A stretch of DNA of 64,000 nt, taken from assembly GCF_030362835.1 (NCBI RefSeq), contig NZ_JAUCGQ010000001.1, positions 2,521,461-2,585,460 on the forward strand, in the 5' to 3' direction. Both the position numbers and the translations under genes were made by a program. Below are positions 55,321-63,755 of this stretch, in pieces (position 1 is the stretch's first letter; each line of letters starts with the position of its first letter). The notes under the pieces are model-generated. The model did not search any database, was not told where the DNA came from, and saw only the letters and a list, made by a program, of their open reading frames with translations. Origin of the DNA: Cellulomonas alba (lineage in GTDB: Bacteria > Actinomycetota > Actinomycetes > Actinomycetales > Cellulomonadaceae).

Positions 55321-56277
55321 GTGACGCGCGTGGCTGCCATCGACTGCGGGACCAACTCGATCCGACTCCTCGTCGCCGACGTGGACCTCGAGGCGGGCAC
55401 GCTCGTCGACGTGACGCGCCGCATGGAGGTCGTCCGGCTCGGGCAGGGCGTCGATCGCACCGGTCGCCTCGCGCCCGAGGCCCTTGCGCGCACGCTCGAC
55501 GCCGCGCGCCGCTACGCCGACGAGAGCCGCGAGCTCGGCGTCGAGGCCACCCGGTTCGTCGCGACGAGCGCGTCGCGCGACGCCGAGAACCGCCAGGACT
55601 TCGTCGACGGCGTGCTCGACGCGCTCGGCGTCGAGCCGGAGGTCGTCGACGGCCAGGAGGAGGCGCGCCTGTCGTTCCGCGGCGCGACCGGTGTGCTCGC
55701 CGGCCGGCACGAGGGCCCGTTCCTCGTCGTCGACCTCGGTGGCGGCTCGACCGAGCTCGTGCTCGGCACGACGGCGCCCGAGGCGGCCTACTCGATGGAC
55801 GTCGGCTGCGTCCGCATGACGGAGCGCCACCTGCTCGGCGACCCGCCCGCGCCGGCGGAGCTGGTCGCGGCGCACGCCGACGTCGCCGCGGCGCTCGACG
55901 CGGCCGCCGCCGTCGTGCCGCTCGGCAGGACCGTGACGCTCGTCGGGCTCGCCGGCACGGTCACGACCGTCACCGCGCACGCGCTGCGCCTGCCGGCCTA
56001 CGACCCGACGGCCATCGACGGCTCGGTGCTGGCCGTCGACGAGGTCCTCGCCGCGTGCGACGACCTGATGCTGCGCTCGCGCGACGAGCGCGCGGCGCTC
56101 GGCTTCATGCACCCCGGCCGCGTGGACGTGATCGGCGCGGGCGCCCTGGTGTGGCACGACGTCGTGACGCGCGTGCGCGACGAGGTGGCCGCCGCGGGTC
56201 GCGCGCTCACCGAGGTCGTGACGTCGGAGCACGACATCCTGGACGGCATCGCCTGGAGCGTCGCCGAGCGCGTGTGA
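55321..56277 (+). CDS. ppx: Ppx/GppA phosphatase family protein (exopolyphosphatase)
   Basis: The 318-residue protein belongs to the ASKHA-fold Ppx/GppA family, which removes phosphate from polyphosphate or pppGpp. Motifs are VAAIDCGTNSIRLLVAD at the start, ATSASRDAENR near residue 84 and LVVDLGGGSTELVLG near 136. It is the short form without a C-terminal HD domain, as in mycobacterial Ppx1 and Ppx2. The GTG at 55321 lies seven bases after a -10-like GAGGAT (55308-55313), so leaderless translation is likely. Confidence 0.92.
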   Translation: MTRVAAIDCGTNSIRLLVADVDLEAGTLVDVTRRMEVVRLGQGVDRTGRLAPEALARTLDAARRYADESRELGVEATRFVATSASRDAENRQDFVDGVLDALGVEPEVVDGQEEARLSFRGATGVLAGRHEGPFLVVDLGGGSTELVLGTTAPEAAYSMDVGCVRMTERHLLGDPPAPAELVAAHADVAAALDAAAAVVPLGRTVTLVGLAGTVTTVTAHALRLPAYDPTAIDGSVLAVDEVLAACDDLMLRSRDERAALGFMHPGRVDVIGAGALVWHDVVTRVRDEVAAAGRALTEVVTSEHDILDGIAWSVAERV

Positions 56278-56367
56278 CGCCGGTCGGGGCGCTCCGGGTC
56301 ATCGCCGCACCTGGACCCCGACCCTCCGGCCCCCTCGGCCCCTGACGCCCCCGAAGCGACACGCCCG

Positions 56368-56385
56368 GTGTCTCACGCTGGACAC
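56368..56385. promoter_or_regulatory. Candidate PadR operator over -35
   Basis: GTGTC-N8-GACAC is a dyad that resembles the ATGT-N8-ACAT operators of PadR proteins. It overlaps the -35 position (CTGGAC, 56378-56383) relative to the -10 TAATAC (56400-56405). Confidence 0.55.
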
Positions 56386-56413
56386 TAGTGCGCATCGCGT
56401 AATACTCTCGGCC

Positions 56414-56441
56414 GTGCGGCACCGGGAGGGCGGTGCCGCAC
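56414..56441 (+). promoter_or_regulatory. 5'-terminal mRNA hairpin of padR transcript
   Basis: GTGCGGCACCG and CGGTGCCGCAC form a perfect 11-bp stem with loop GGAGGG. It begins close to the predicted transcription start. Confidence 0.5.
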
Positions 56442-56514
56442 CACGACGGTCCGCCGGACCGGTGCTCGACGCGATCGAACGGGCGCCGGTGGCGGCGCGA
56501 CACAGGGAGGCCGG

Positions 56515-56850
56515 ATGGACACGACGCAGCTCCTCAAGGGCGTGCTGGACCTGGCGGTGCTCGCCGTCGTCGCGGACGAGGACGGGTACGGCTACGACGT
56601 GGTGCGCCGCCTGCGCGCCGCGGGCCTCGAGGAGGTCGGTGACGCGTCCGTGTACGGCACGCTCCGCCGGCTGTACTCGTCGGGCGCGCTGACCTCGTAC
56701 GTGGTGCCGAGCGACGAGGGTCCGCACCGCAAGTACTACGGGATCAATGCGCAGGGCCGCTCGACGCTCGAGGCGCAGCGCAAGGACTGGCACGAGTTCG
56801 CCGGAGTGATGTCCGGCCTGCTGAACGACAAGGCGGAGGTCGTCCGATGA
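56515..56850 (+). CDS. PadR-family transcriptional regulator
   Basis: The 111-residue winged-helix protein begins TTQLLKGVLDLAVLAVVADE and has GYDVVRRLRAAGLEEVGDASVYGTLRRLY with the recognition helix, followed by the wing in DEGPHRKYYGINAQG. This is the short PadR-s2 type. GGGAGG lies just before the ATG. Its stop overlaps the start of the HAAS-domain membrane protein gene (ATGA), the usual pairing of an autoregulated PadR with its envelope-stress-linked partner. Confidence 0.93.
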   Translation: MDTTQLLKGVLDLAVLAVVADEDGYGYDVVRRLRAAGLEEVGDASVYGTLRRLYSSGALTSYVVPSDEGPHRKYYGINAQGRSTLEAQRKDWHEFAGVMSGLLNDKAEVVR

Positions 56851-57908
56851 GCACGCTCGAGTCCACCCCGGACGTCCTCGACGTCACCGGGTACGCGGCC
56901 GCAGTGCGCCGCAGCCTCGCCGACCTGGGCAGGGAGCAGGCGGACGACCTGACGGACGGCCTCGAGGCCGACCTCGCGGACGCGCTCGCCGACGCCGACC
57001 ACGCGCGCCACGGGGGAGACCTCGTCGCCCAGTTCGGCAGTCCCGACGACTACGCGGCCGAGCTGCGCGCGGCGGCCGGGCTCGGCAGCGCAGCCGGGGC
57101 GCACGCGGGCGGCCCGTGGCGGCGGCTCGGCGGCCTGCTGCGTGAGCAGCGCGCCGGCCTGCGCACGCAGCCGTGGTGGCCGGGAGTCGCCCGGCTCGGC
57201 ACCGCCGCCCGCCCGCTGTGGTGGGTCGTGCGCGGCTGGGTCGCGTTCATGCTGCTGGACCGCTGGTTCGGCGCGGGGGGCTCGCAGTGGTTCCCGAGCG
57301 GCGGCACGGGCCGGCTCGCTCTCGTGGCGCTGATGATCGCGAGCATCTGGCTCGGTCAGTCGCGGGTCCGGCGCGGTCGGCGGCTCGTTCTCGCGCTGAA
57401 CGTCGCGCTCGCCCTCGGCCTGCTTGTCGTCGCACCGGCGGTCAGCCGGGACCAGGCGTGGCAGGCCGACGCCGCGAGCTCGGGTGTCGCGGCGCCCGCG
57501 CAGGACGGGGTCGTCGTGGACGGCATCCAGGCCGGGAACCTGTTCGTCTACGACGCGCAGGGCAACCCGCTGCACGACGTGCAGGTGTTCGACGACCGCG
57601 GGCGGCCGGTCCGCACGAGCGGCGACGGCTCGACCGTCGACAGCCAGTCCGGCGAGCCGTGGACCTACGCGCCGCGCACCGCCGCCGACGGCCGGACGAT
57701 GTGGAACGTGTACCCGCTCCTCGGCGCGCCCGCGCCGTGGTGGGAGTACGACGGCGAGGGTCAGCTCTCGCTCACGCCGGGTCACTCGCTGCAGGTCGCG
57801 CCGCTGCCGTTCGAGAAGGCGCCCGCGGTCGCCCCGGCCGAGGGCGGTCCCGCGCCGGCTCCGACGCCGGCTCCCACGCCGGCGGCGAGCCCGGCTCCCA
57901 CGCGGTAG
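56847..57908 (+). CDS. HAAS-domain membrane protein, PadR partner
   Basis: The 353-residue protein starts with a HAAS-type helical signalling domain (about 12-75, with VRRSLADLG and FGSPDDYAAEL). Two or three membrane helices (about 125-205) follow, then an external domain of about 120 residues and a Pro/Ala-rich tail. HAAS domains occur next to PadR regulators and are thought to pass signals from membrane to cytoplasm. The external part contains LFVYDAQGNPLHDVQVFDDRGRP, which I cannot assign to a known family. Confidence 0.8.
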   Translation: MSTLESTPDVLDVTGYAAAVRRSLADLGREQADDLTDGLEADLADALADADHARHGGDLVAQFGSPDDYAAELRAAAGLGSAAGAHAGGPWRRLGGLLREQRAGLRTQPWWPGVARLGTAARPLWWVVRGWVAFMLLDRWFGAGGSQWFPSGGTGRLALVALMIASIWLGQSRVRRGRRLVLALNVALALGLLVVAPAVSRDQAWQADAASSGVAAPAQDGVVVDGIQAGNLFVYDAQGNPLHDVQVFDDRGRPVRTSGDGSTVDSQSGEPWTYAPRTAADGRTMWNVYPLLGAPAPWWEYDGEGQLSLTPGHSLQVAPLPFEKAPAVAPAEGGPAPAPTPAPTPAASPAPTR

Positions 57909-57918
57909 CGCGGACGCC

Positions 57919-57957
57919 GCGCGGGGTGCGTCGCCGAGCGGCCGGCGCACCCCGCGC
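57919..57957 (+). terminator. Terminator of padR operon
   Basis: GCGCGGGGTGCG and CGCACCCCGCGC form a perfect 12-bp stem with a 15-base loop, ten bases after the stop. Confidence 0.7.
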
Positions 57958-57992
57958 GACGAAACGCCTGGTCGCGCGGGGCCGCGGTCCCC

Positions 57993-57998
57993 TAGCGT
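57993..57998 (+). promoter_or_regulatory. -10 of the beta-glucosidase gene
   Basis: TAGCGT, 32 bases before the ATG at 58031, which has GAGGAG upstream. Confidence 0.4.
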
Positions 57999-58030
57999 CG
58001 GCCGGGACGACCGCTCGACGAGGAGCCCCG

Positions 58031-59557
58031 ATGACCGCACGCACCACGGCGCCGCGCCCCGACGGTCCCGCGCCGCTCGACCTGGCCCTCGACCGGCGCA
58101 CCGTGCTGCGCCTCGGCGGGGGCCTCGTCGCGCTCGGCACCCTCGCTGCGTGCACCGATGGGAGCGCTCCTACCACCACGGCGTCGCCGCGCCCGACGGC
58201 CTCCGGCCCGTGGGAGCCGCCCGCGGACCCGATGGCGTTCCCCGACGGCTTCGTCTGGGGCGCGGCGACGTCGGCGTACCAGGTCGAGGGCTCCACGAAG
58301 GCCGACGGGCGCGGCCCGTCGATCTGGGACACCTTCGCGGCCCAGCCCGGCCGCATCGCCGACGGCTCGACGGGCGACCCCGCGGCCGACCACTACCGGC
58401 GCTGGGCCGCCGACCTCGACCTCATGAAGGCGCTCGGCCTGGGCGCCTACCGGTTCTCGGTCGCGTGGCCGCGCGTCCAGCCCACCGGGAGCGGCAAGGC
58501 GAACCCGAAGGGAGTCGACTTCTACAGGCGACTCGTCGACGGGCTCGTCTCGCGCGGCATCCACCCCGCGATCACGCTCTACCACTGGGACCTCCCGCAG
58601 CCGCTGCAGGACGCGGGCGGCTGGCCGGTGCGCGCGACGGCGCAGCGGTTCGCCGACTACGCGTCGATCGTCTTCGACGCGCTGCACGACTCGGGCGCCA
58701 GGTGGCTGACGATCAACGAGCCGAAGACCACCGCGTCGGTCGGCTACGGCACGTCGGCGCACGCGCCGGGCGCGGACGACGTCGAGCAGTACGCCGCCGC
58801 CGTTCACCACCAGCTGCTCGCGCACGGCCTCGCCGTCCAGGCGTTCCGCGCGTCGGGGGCGACCGGCGACATCGGCATCGCGCTCAACCTCATGCCGGTC
58901 TACCCGACGACGGACGACGCGGCCGCCGCCACGCGCCGGGTCGACGGCGTCGAGAACCGGCTGTACCTCGACCCGGTCCTGCGCGGCACGTACCCGGACG
59001 ACGCGATCGGCGACCTCGCGGGGCAGATCCCGGCGTCGCGCCCGGCGTTCGACGCGCTCGTGCACGACGGGGACCTCGCGACGATCTCTGCGCCGATCGA
59101 CGTGCTCGCGGTCCAGTACTACGGCGTCTCGGGCGTCGACGCGTCGGGCCAGTACCAGCAGGTCGCGCCGACGTCGCTCGCCTCGTGGCAGCAGGTCCGC
59201 CCCGAGGGCCTGTACGACCTCCTGACGCGCATCACGGCGGACTACCCGGACGCGCCGCCGCTGGTCATCACCGAGAACGGCATCCCCGACCCGGACGCGC
59301 AGGGCACGACGGACGACGGCCAGCGCCTCGACTTCCTGCGCCGGCACCTCCAGCAGGCGGCGCGCGCCATCGGCGAGGGCGTCGACCTGCGGCAGTACTA
59401 CGTCTGGTCGCTGCTCGACAACTTCGAGTGGGCGCAGGGGTACACCCAGCGCTGGGGCATCGTCCGCGTCGACTTCGACACGCAGCGGCGCACGCCGAAG
59501 AGCAGCGCGCAGTGGTACTCGGGCGTCATCCGGGCCAACGCGGTCTCACCCGGGTGA
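58031..59557 (+). CDS. Family 1 beta-glucosidase, exported lipoprotein
   Basis: The 508-residue enzyme hydrolyses beta-linked oligosaccharides such as cellobiose. Its signal holds a twin arginine (LDRRTVLRLGGG) and ends in a lipobox with LAAC (cysteine 41), so it is probably a Tat-exported lipoprotein anchored to the outer face of the membrane. The GH1 catalytic domain follows from about residue 68 (FPDGFVWGAATSAYQVEG). The acid/base glutamate is in LTINEP (E230) and the nucleophile in VITENG (E415). QYYVWSLLDNFEWAQGYTQR closes the barrel. Most bacterial GH1 enzymes are cytoplasmic, so export is unusual. Confidence 0.93.
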   Translation: MTARTTAPRPDGPAPLDLALDRRTVLRLGGGLVALGTLAACTDGSAPTTTASPRPTASGPWEPPADPMAFPDGFVWGAATSAYQVEGSTKADGRGPSIWDTFAAQPGRIADGSTGDPAADHYRRWAADLDLMKALGLGAYRFSVAWPRVQPTGSGKANPKGVDFYRRLVDGLVSRGIHPAITLYHWDLPQPLQDAGGWPVRATAQRFADYASIVFDALHDSGARWLTINEPKTTASVGYGTSAHAPGADDVEQYAAAVHHQLLAHGLAVQAFRASGATGDIGIALNLMPVYPTTDDAAAATRRVDGVENRLYLDPVLRGTYPDDAIGDLAGQIPASRPAFDALVHDGDLATISAPIDVLAVQYYGVSGVDASGQYQQVAPTSLASWQQVRPEGLYDLLTRITADYPDAPPLVITENGIPDPDAQGTTDDGQRLDFLRRHLQQAARAIGEGVDLRQYYVWSLLDNFEWAQGYTQRWGIVRVDFDTQRRTPKSSAQWYSGVIRANAVSPG

Positions 59558-59558
59558 G

Positions 59559-59571
59559 GGGACCTTGGGCC
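59559..59571 (+). promoter_or_regulatory. GGGACC box before ndh
   Basis: GGGACCTTGGGCC begins directly after the beta-glucosidase stop and ends 23 bases before a -10-like TATCAC (59595-59600). It is the pntA and eno box in inverse orientation. Confidence 0.55.
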
Positions 59572-59647
59572 GTGTTGCGCGCGCGTGTGCGCAGTATCAC
59601 GGGTCTCTCGACGGGACTGAGAGGTGCCGGGCGGATACCGTAAAGGT

Positions 59648-61129
59648 ATGCCTCAGTCTGTCTCGACCCCGGTTGACGCTGCCCCCGCATCGGCGAGGGC
59701 CGGCAAGTCGCGCAAGGTGCCGCGCATCGTCATCCTCGGCGGCGGGACGGTGGGCCTGTACACCGCGCGCCGGCTGCGCAAGCGCCTGGGGCGCCGCGAG
59801 GCCGCGATCGTCGTCGTGGACCCGAACCCGTACATGACGTACGCGCCGTTCCTTCCCGAGGCGGCCGCCGGCTCGATCGACGCGCGCAACGTCGTGGCGC
59901 CGCACCGCCGCGCGCTCAAGGGCGTCGACGTGCTGCAGGGCAAGGTCTCGCAGATCAACCACAGCGAGCGCACCGTGCAGATCACGCCCGAGGAGGGCGA
60001 GCCGTACTGGGTCACGTACGACCACCTGGTGGTCGGCCTCGGCTCGGTCGCCCGCACGCTGCCCATCCCCGGCCTCGCGGAGCAGGGCATCGGCTTCAAG
60101 ACGGTCGAAGAGGCCATCGCGGTCCGCAACCACATCCTCAACCGGATCGACGTCGCGTCGTCGACGTGGGACCCCGAGCTGCGCCAGCGCATGCTGACGT
60201 TCGTCTTCGTCGGCGGCGGCTTCGCCGGCATCGAGGCGCTCGCGGAGATCGAGGACATCGCGCGCTACACGGTCCGCCACTACAAGCAGATCGAGCAGAG
60301 CGAGCTCCGTTTCGTGCTCGTCGAGGGCAGCCCGCGCATCCTCCCCGAGGTCAGCGAGGAGCTCGGCGGCTACACGCTCGAGCAGCTGCGCAAGCGCAAC
60401 ATCGAGATCCACCTCTCGACGTTCCTCAACTCGTGCGTCGACGGTCACGTCGTGCTGTCGAACAAGATGGAGTTCGACGCCGAGACGATCGTGTGGACGG
60501 CGGGCGTCAAGGCGAACCCGGTGCTGCAGAAGTCGGACCTGCCGCTCGACCAGCTCGGTCGCGTCACGGTCAACGCCAAGCTCCAGGTGGTCGACGCCGA
60601 GGGTCACGTCGTGCCGGACGCGTACGCCGCGGGCGACTGCGCCGCGGTGCCGGACCTCTACAACCCCGGCAAGTTCTGCCCGCCGAACGCCCAGCACGCG
60701 CTCCGCGAGGGCAACCACCTCGGCGACAACCTCGCGCGCGTGCTGCGCAGCGCGGAGCTCACCGACTACAAGCACAAGAACATCGGTGCGGTCGCCTCGC
60801 TCGGCATGTACAAGGGCGTCGCGCAGATGTTCGGCAAGATCAAGGTGCGCGGCTTCCTCGCGTGGGTGCTGCACCGGACCTACCACGTGTTCGCGATGCC
60901 GACCGTCAACCGCAAGCTGCGCATCATGGCGGGCTGGACGGGCTCGGTGCTGCTGCGCCGCGAGGTCGTCTCGCTCGGTGCGCTGCACGACCCGCGGGCG
61001 GAGTTCCGCGCGGCGTCCGTGCCGGCGAAGCCGCGCGTCGTCGAGGCCGAGCAGAAGGCGGCCTCGCTGCCCTCGATCAAGGCCGAGGCGGGCTCGCCCG
61101 CCGAGAAGGCGTCGAAGACGGCGAGCTGA
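59648..61129 (+). CDS. ndh: Type II NADH dehydrogenase (Ndh)
   Basis: NDH-2 passes electrons from NADH to menaquinone without pumping protons. The 493-residue protein has an FAD-binding motif (IVILGGGTVGLYTARRLR, about 27) and an NAD-binding motif (FVFVGGGFAGIEALAEI, about 187). The second FAD contact is YAAGDCAAVPD near 325. A C-terminal segment (about 400-440) probably provides membrane attachment. About 25 extra residues precede the usual N-terminus. The ATG at 59648 is chosen; an in-frame GTG lies at 59624. With PntAB it balances NADH and NADPH. Confidence 0.93.
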   Translation: MPQSVSTPVDAAPASARAGKSRKVPRIVILGGGTVGLYTARRLRKRLGRREAAIVVVDPNPYMTYAPFLPEAAAGSIDARNVVAPHRRALKGVDVLQGKVSQINHSERTVQITPEEGEPYWVTYDHLVVGLGSVARTLPIPGLAEQGIGFKTVEEAIAVRNHILNRIDVASSTWDPELRQRMLTFVFVGGGFAGIEALAEIEDIARYTVRHYKQIEQSELRFVLVEGSPRILPEVSEELGGYTLEQLRKRNIEIHLSTFLNSCVDGHVVLSNKMEFDAETIVWTAGVKANPVLQKSDLPLDQLGRVTVNAKLQVVDAEGHVVPDAYAAGDCAAVPDLYNPGKFCPPNAQHALREGNHLGDNLARVLRSAELTDYKHKNIGAVASLGMYKGVAQMFGKIKVRGFLAWVLHRTYHVFAMPTVNRKLRIMAGWTGSVLLRREVVSLGALHDPRAEFRAASVPAKPRVVEAEQKAASLPSIKAEAGSPAEKASKTAS

Positions 61130-61143
61130 CACGCTCCTGCCGC

Positions 61144-61175
61144 CGAGCCCCGACCGGTCCGCCGGCCGGGGCTCG
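61144..61175 (+). terminator. Terminator of ndh
   Basis: CGAGCCCCGACCGG and CCGGCCGGGGCTCG form a 14-bp stem with one mismatch and a four-base loop, 15 bases after the stop. Confidence 0.8.
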
Positions 61176-61237
61176 TCGCTTCCCCGGACGCAGCACGCCG
61201 TGGCTGCGCGCGGCGGGCCTGGCAGGATGACGACCGC

Positions 61238-61311
61238 GCCCCCGTAGCCCAATCGGCAGAGGCAGCCGGCTTAAACCCGGCCCAGTCCCGGTTCGAGCCC
61301 GGGCGGGGGCA
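61238..61311 (+). tRNA. tRNA-Leu (anticodon TAA) with short variable loop
   Basis: All arms fold. The acceptor GCCCCCG (61238-61244) pairs with CGGGGGC (61304-61310), with discriminator A. The D arm has a 3-bp stem and loop (AATCGGCAGA) like that of leucine tRNAs. The anticodon stem GCCGG/CCGGC encloses CTTAAAC, giving TAA. The T arm is CCCGG-TTCGAGC-CCGGG. The variable region is only five bases (CCAGT), whereas bacterial leucine tRNAs normally have a long variable arm. CAGGAT at 61223-61228 can serve as -10. The structure looks functional; the amino acid charged is uncertain. Confidence 0.75.
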
Positions 61312-61525
61312 CGCAGGTGTCGGTCGGATGGCAGCGCGGCGGCACGGGAGTTCACCCGCCGGGCCGGCGGCTTCACCCGTCGCCCCGACGCGCGCCCGCC
61401 GGTCGTCTCCGACGTCTCCCTCGGCAGCGCGTCCGCCGCGCCACCCGACCGTGGCGGTGCGTCGACGCGGTCCCCGCGGCGGTCGGTGTGACAGTAGGAC
61501 GACGCGCGGGCGAGAGGCGGCGGTG

Positions 61526-62758
61526 ATGCGGACGAGGACGTCGCGATGGCGCACCGCCGCGCTGGTCGCCGCCGTCGGGCTGTCGGCGGCGGCGTGCACG
61601 GTCGGGACGCCGGACGAGCACGCCGGCACGGAGTCGAGCCCGTCGGGTCCTGGTGCGCACTCGTCGACCCCGGCCTCGACGGAGCCGCCACCGGCGCCGG
61701 CCGTGCCCATCGCTGCGCCGCCCTCGACCTCGCCCCCGAACCCGGGCCCGACCCCGGCCGAGGTGGCGCACCGCGCCGCCTCCAACGTCGACGTGCGTCC
61801 GCTGCGGCCCGGAGAGACGCCGCCGCAGTTCGTGCTGTTCTCGTTCGACGGCGCGGGGTGGCACGAGCGCTGGCAGGAGTTCCTGGCGGCCGCCGACCGG
61901 GTCGACGCGCGCTTCACCGGATTCCTCTCGGGCACCTACCTGCTCACCGACGCGCACCGCGACGCCTACCGGGGTCCGGGGCACGCACGCGGCGTCTCGG
62001 AGGTCGGGTTCGGTGGCAGCGCCGCGCAGGTCGAGCAAGAGGTCCGCGACCTCAACCAGGCGTACGCGGCGGGCGACGAGATCGGCACGCACTACAACGG
62101 CCACTTCTGCGACGAGGCGCGCCCCGGCGGTGGGCAGTGGACCGCGGCGCAGTGGCGCAGCGAGCTCGACCAGTACTTCACCGTCGTCCAGAGCTGGAAG
62201 TCGATCGACGACCTGCCCGGCGCGCCCGACCTGCAGGTCCCGTCCGACTCCATCGTGGGCGGGCGGCTGCCGTGCCTCGAGGGTCGGTTCTCGGCCGTGC
62301 TGCCGGCGTGGCGTGCGCACCACATGACGTACGACACGTCGGGGTCGGGCTCGATCGCGTGGCCCCGGAAGGTGCACGGCATCTGGGAGTTCCCGATGCA
62401 GTACGTCGCGTCACCGGCGTTCGGGAACGTGACGGCGATGGACTACAACTTCTGGTTCAAGTTCAACGGCGCGAAGAACGACCCGGCGGCCGCGCCCGCC
62501 ATCCGCGCGAAGGTCCTCGCCACCTACGAGCACATGTACGACGTGGCGCGGCTCGGCAACCGGGCGCCCCTGGTGATCGGCAACCACTTCAACGGCTGGA
62601 GCGGCAACGCGTTCAACCCGGCGGTGAAGGACTTCATGCTCGAGGTCTGCGACGACCCGGGTACCGTCTGCGCCACCTACTCCGACGTCGTCGCCTGGAT
62701 GCAGGCGCAGGACCCGAAGGAGCTGGCGCACCTGCAGTCGCTGCCGGCGGTGCGCTGA
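61526..62758 (+). CDS. Lipoprotein with polysaccharide-deacetylase-like fold
   Basis: The 410-residue protein has a lipoprotein signal (lipobox LSAAAC, cysteine near residue 24) and a Pro/Ser/Thr spacer (to about 85). A domain starting PQFVLFSFDGAGWHERWQEFL follows. The FDGAG and later GDEIGTHYNGHFCDE segments resemble the NodB motifs (the aspartate and the HxxxH zinc ligands) of carbohydrate esterase 4. The middle insertion with conserved cysteines differs from typical deacetylases. It has a -10-like TAGGAC at 61495-61500. A cell-surface deacetylase-like role is likely but not shown; the function may have changed. Confidence 0.65.
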   Translation: MRTRTSRWRTAALVAAVGLSAAACTVGTPDEHAGTESSPSGPGAHSSTPASTEPPPAPAVPIAAPPSTSPPNPGPTPAEVAHRAASNVDVRPLRPGETPPQFVLFSFDGAGWHERWQEFLAAADRVDARFTGFLSGTYLLTDAHRDAYRGPGHARGVSEVGFGGSAAQVEQEVRDLNQAYAAGDEIGTHYNGHFCDEARPGGGQWTAAQWRSELDQYFTVVQSWKSIDDLPGAPDLQVPSDSIVGGRLPCLEGRFSAVLPAWRAHHMTYDTSGSGSIAWPRKVHGIWEFPMQYVASPAFGNVTAMDYNFWFKFNGAKNDPAAAPAIRAKVLATYEHMYDVARLGNRAPLVIGNHFNGWSGNAFNPAVKDFMLEVCDDPGTVCATYSDVVAWMQAQDPKELAHLQSLPAVR

Positions 62759-62801
62759 CGGCGCTACGGCGCGGAGTCCGACGACGGACGCGTCGTGCGC
62801 G

Positions 62802-63656
62802 TCAGCGCAGCCCCGCGGCGGCCTCGGCGCTCTCGATGTCGGCGAGCCACGCACGCTTGCCGGCCCGCCAGCCCTCGTCCGTGACGCCCAGGCGCCAGTA
62901 CCCCGAGACGGACAGCTGCGTGTTCGCGATGCCGCGGTCGGCGCGCAGGTGGCGACGCAGCTCACGGACCATGCCCGCCTCGCCGTGCAGGAACGCGCTC
63001 GTCGGCGGGGGCAGCGACGGGAGGGCGAGCGCAGCCTCGACCAGGGCGGCGCCGGGGGCGCGCTCGTCGGTGTGCACGTACCGGAGCTCGACGCCCGGCG
63101 GCGCGGCGAGCGGCAGCTCGTCGTCGGCGTGCGGCACCTCGAGCAGCGCGTGGCCGACCGCGCTGGCGGGCAGGCGCTCGAGCGCGACCGCGACGGCGGG
63201 CAGCGCGCTCGCATCGCCGATCAGCAGGTGCGACGCGGCGTCGCGGTCGGGGGACCACGCGCCGCCCGGACCGGTGAGCGCGACCGGGTCACCCGGCTGC
63301 GCCTTCGCCGCCCACGGCGCCGCGACCCCCTGGTCGCCGTGCACCACGACGTCCAGCGCGAGCTCGCGGCGGGCGGCGTCGTACGCGCGCACGGTGTACG
63401 CGCGCTGGCGGGGCTGGTCGTCGGCGGGGAGCGCGGTGCGCACCGCGTCGAGGTCGAGCCGACCCTCGGGGTCGATCGGCCGGGGGGCGCCGCTCGGCAG
63501 CATGACGAGCTTGACGTACGAGTCGGCGTGCGGCGACGGCTCGAACGTCGCGAGGCCGCCGACGAGGACGCGCACGAACGACGGCGAGAGCCGTTCGGTG
63601 CGGACGACGACGCCGACGTGCGGCGCGGGGCGGCGGCGAGGGGCGGCGTCGGGCAC
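62802..63656 (-). CDS. Siderophore-interacting flavoprotein (SIP family)
   Basis: The 284-residue cytoplasmic protein belongs to the FAD-dependent ferric-siderophore reductase family (ViuB/SIP type). The FAD-binding motif is RAYTVRAYD (about 84) and the C-terminal SIP domain shows IGDASALPAVAVALERLP (about 150) and FLHGEAGMVRELRRHL (about 223). It releases iron by reducing ferric-siderophores with NAD(P)H. GGAGG lies a few bases before the GTG. A MarR regulator gene follows upstream on the same strand. No siderophore transporter is in the window. Confidence 0.92.
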   Translation of the reverse strand: MPDAAPRRRPAPHVGVVVRTERLSPSFVRVLVGGLATFEPSPHADSYVKLVMLPSGAPRPIDPEGRLDLDAVRTALPADDQPRQRAYTVRAYDAARRELALDVVVHGDQGVAAPWAAKAQPGDPVALTGPGGAWSPDRDAASHLLIGDASALPAVAVALERLPASAVGHALLEVPHADDELPLAAPPGVELRYVHTDERAPGAALVEAALALPSLPPPTSAFLHGEAGMVRELRRHLRADRGIANTQLSVSGYWRLGVTDEGWRAGKRAWLADIESAEAAAGLR

Positions 63657-63755
63657 GGGACCTCCGGCTGGGGTGGGCTCGCCGGGCGCGTCCGGGGCGA
63701 GCCCGGACAGCCTAGGTGGCGAACCCGCGAACGCCGCGACGGCGGCCCGCGATGG

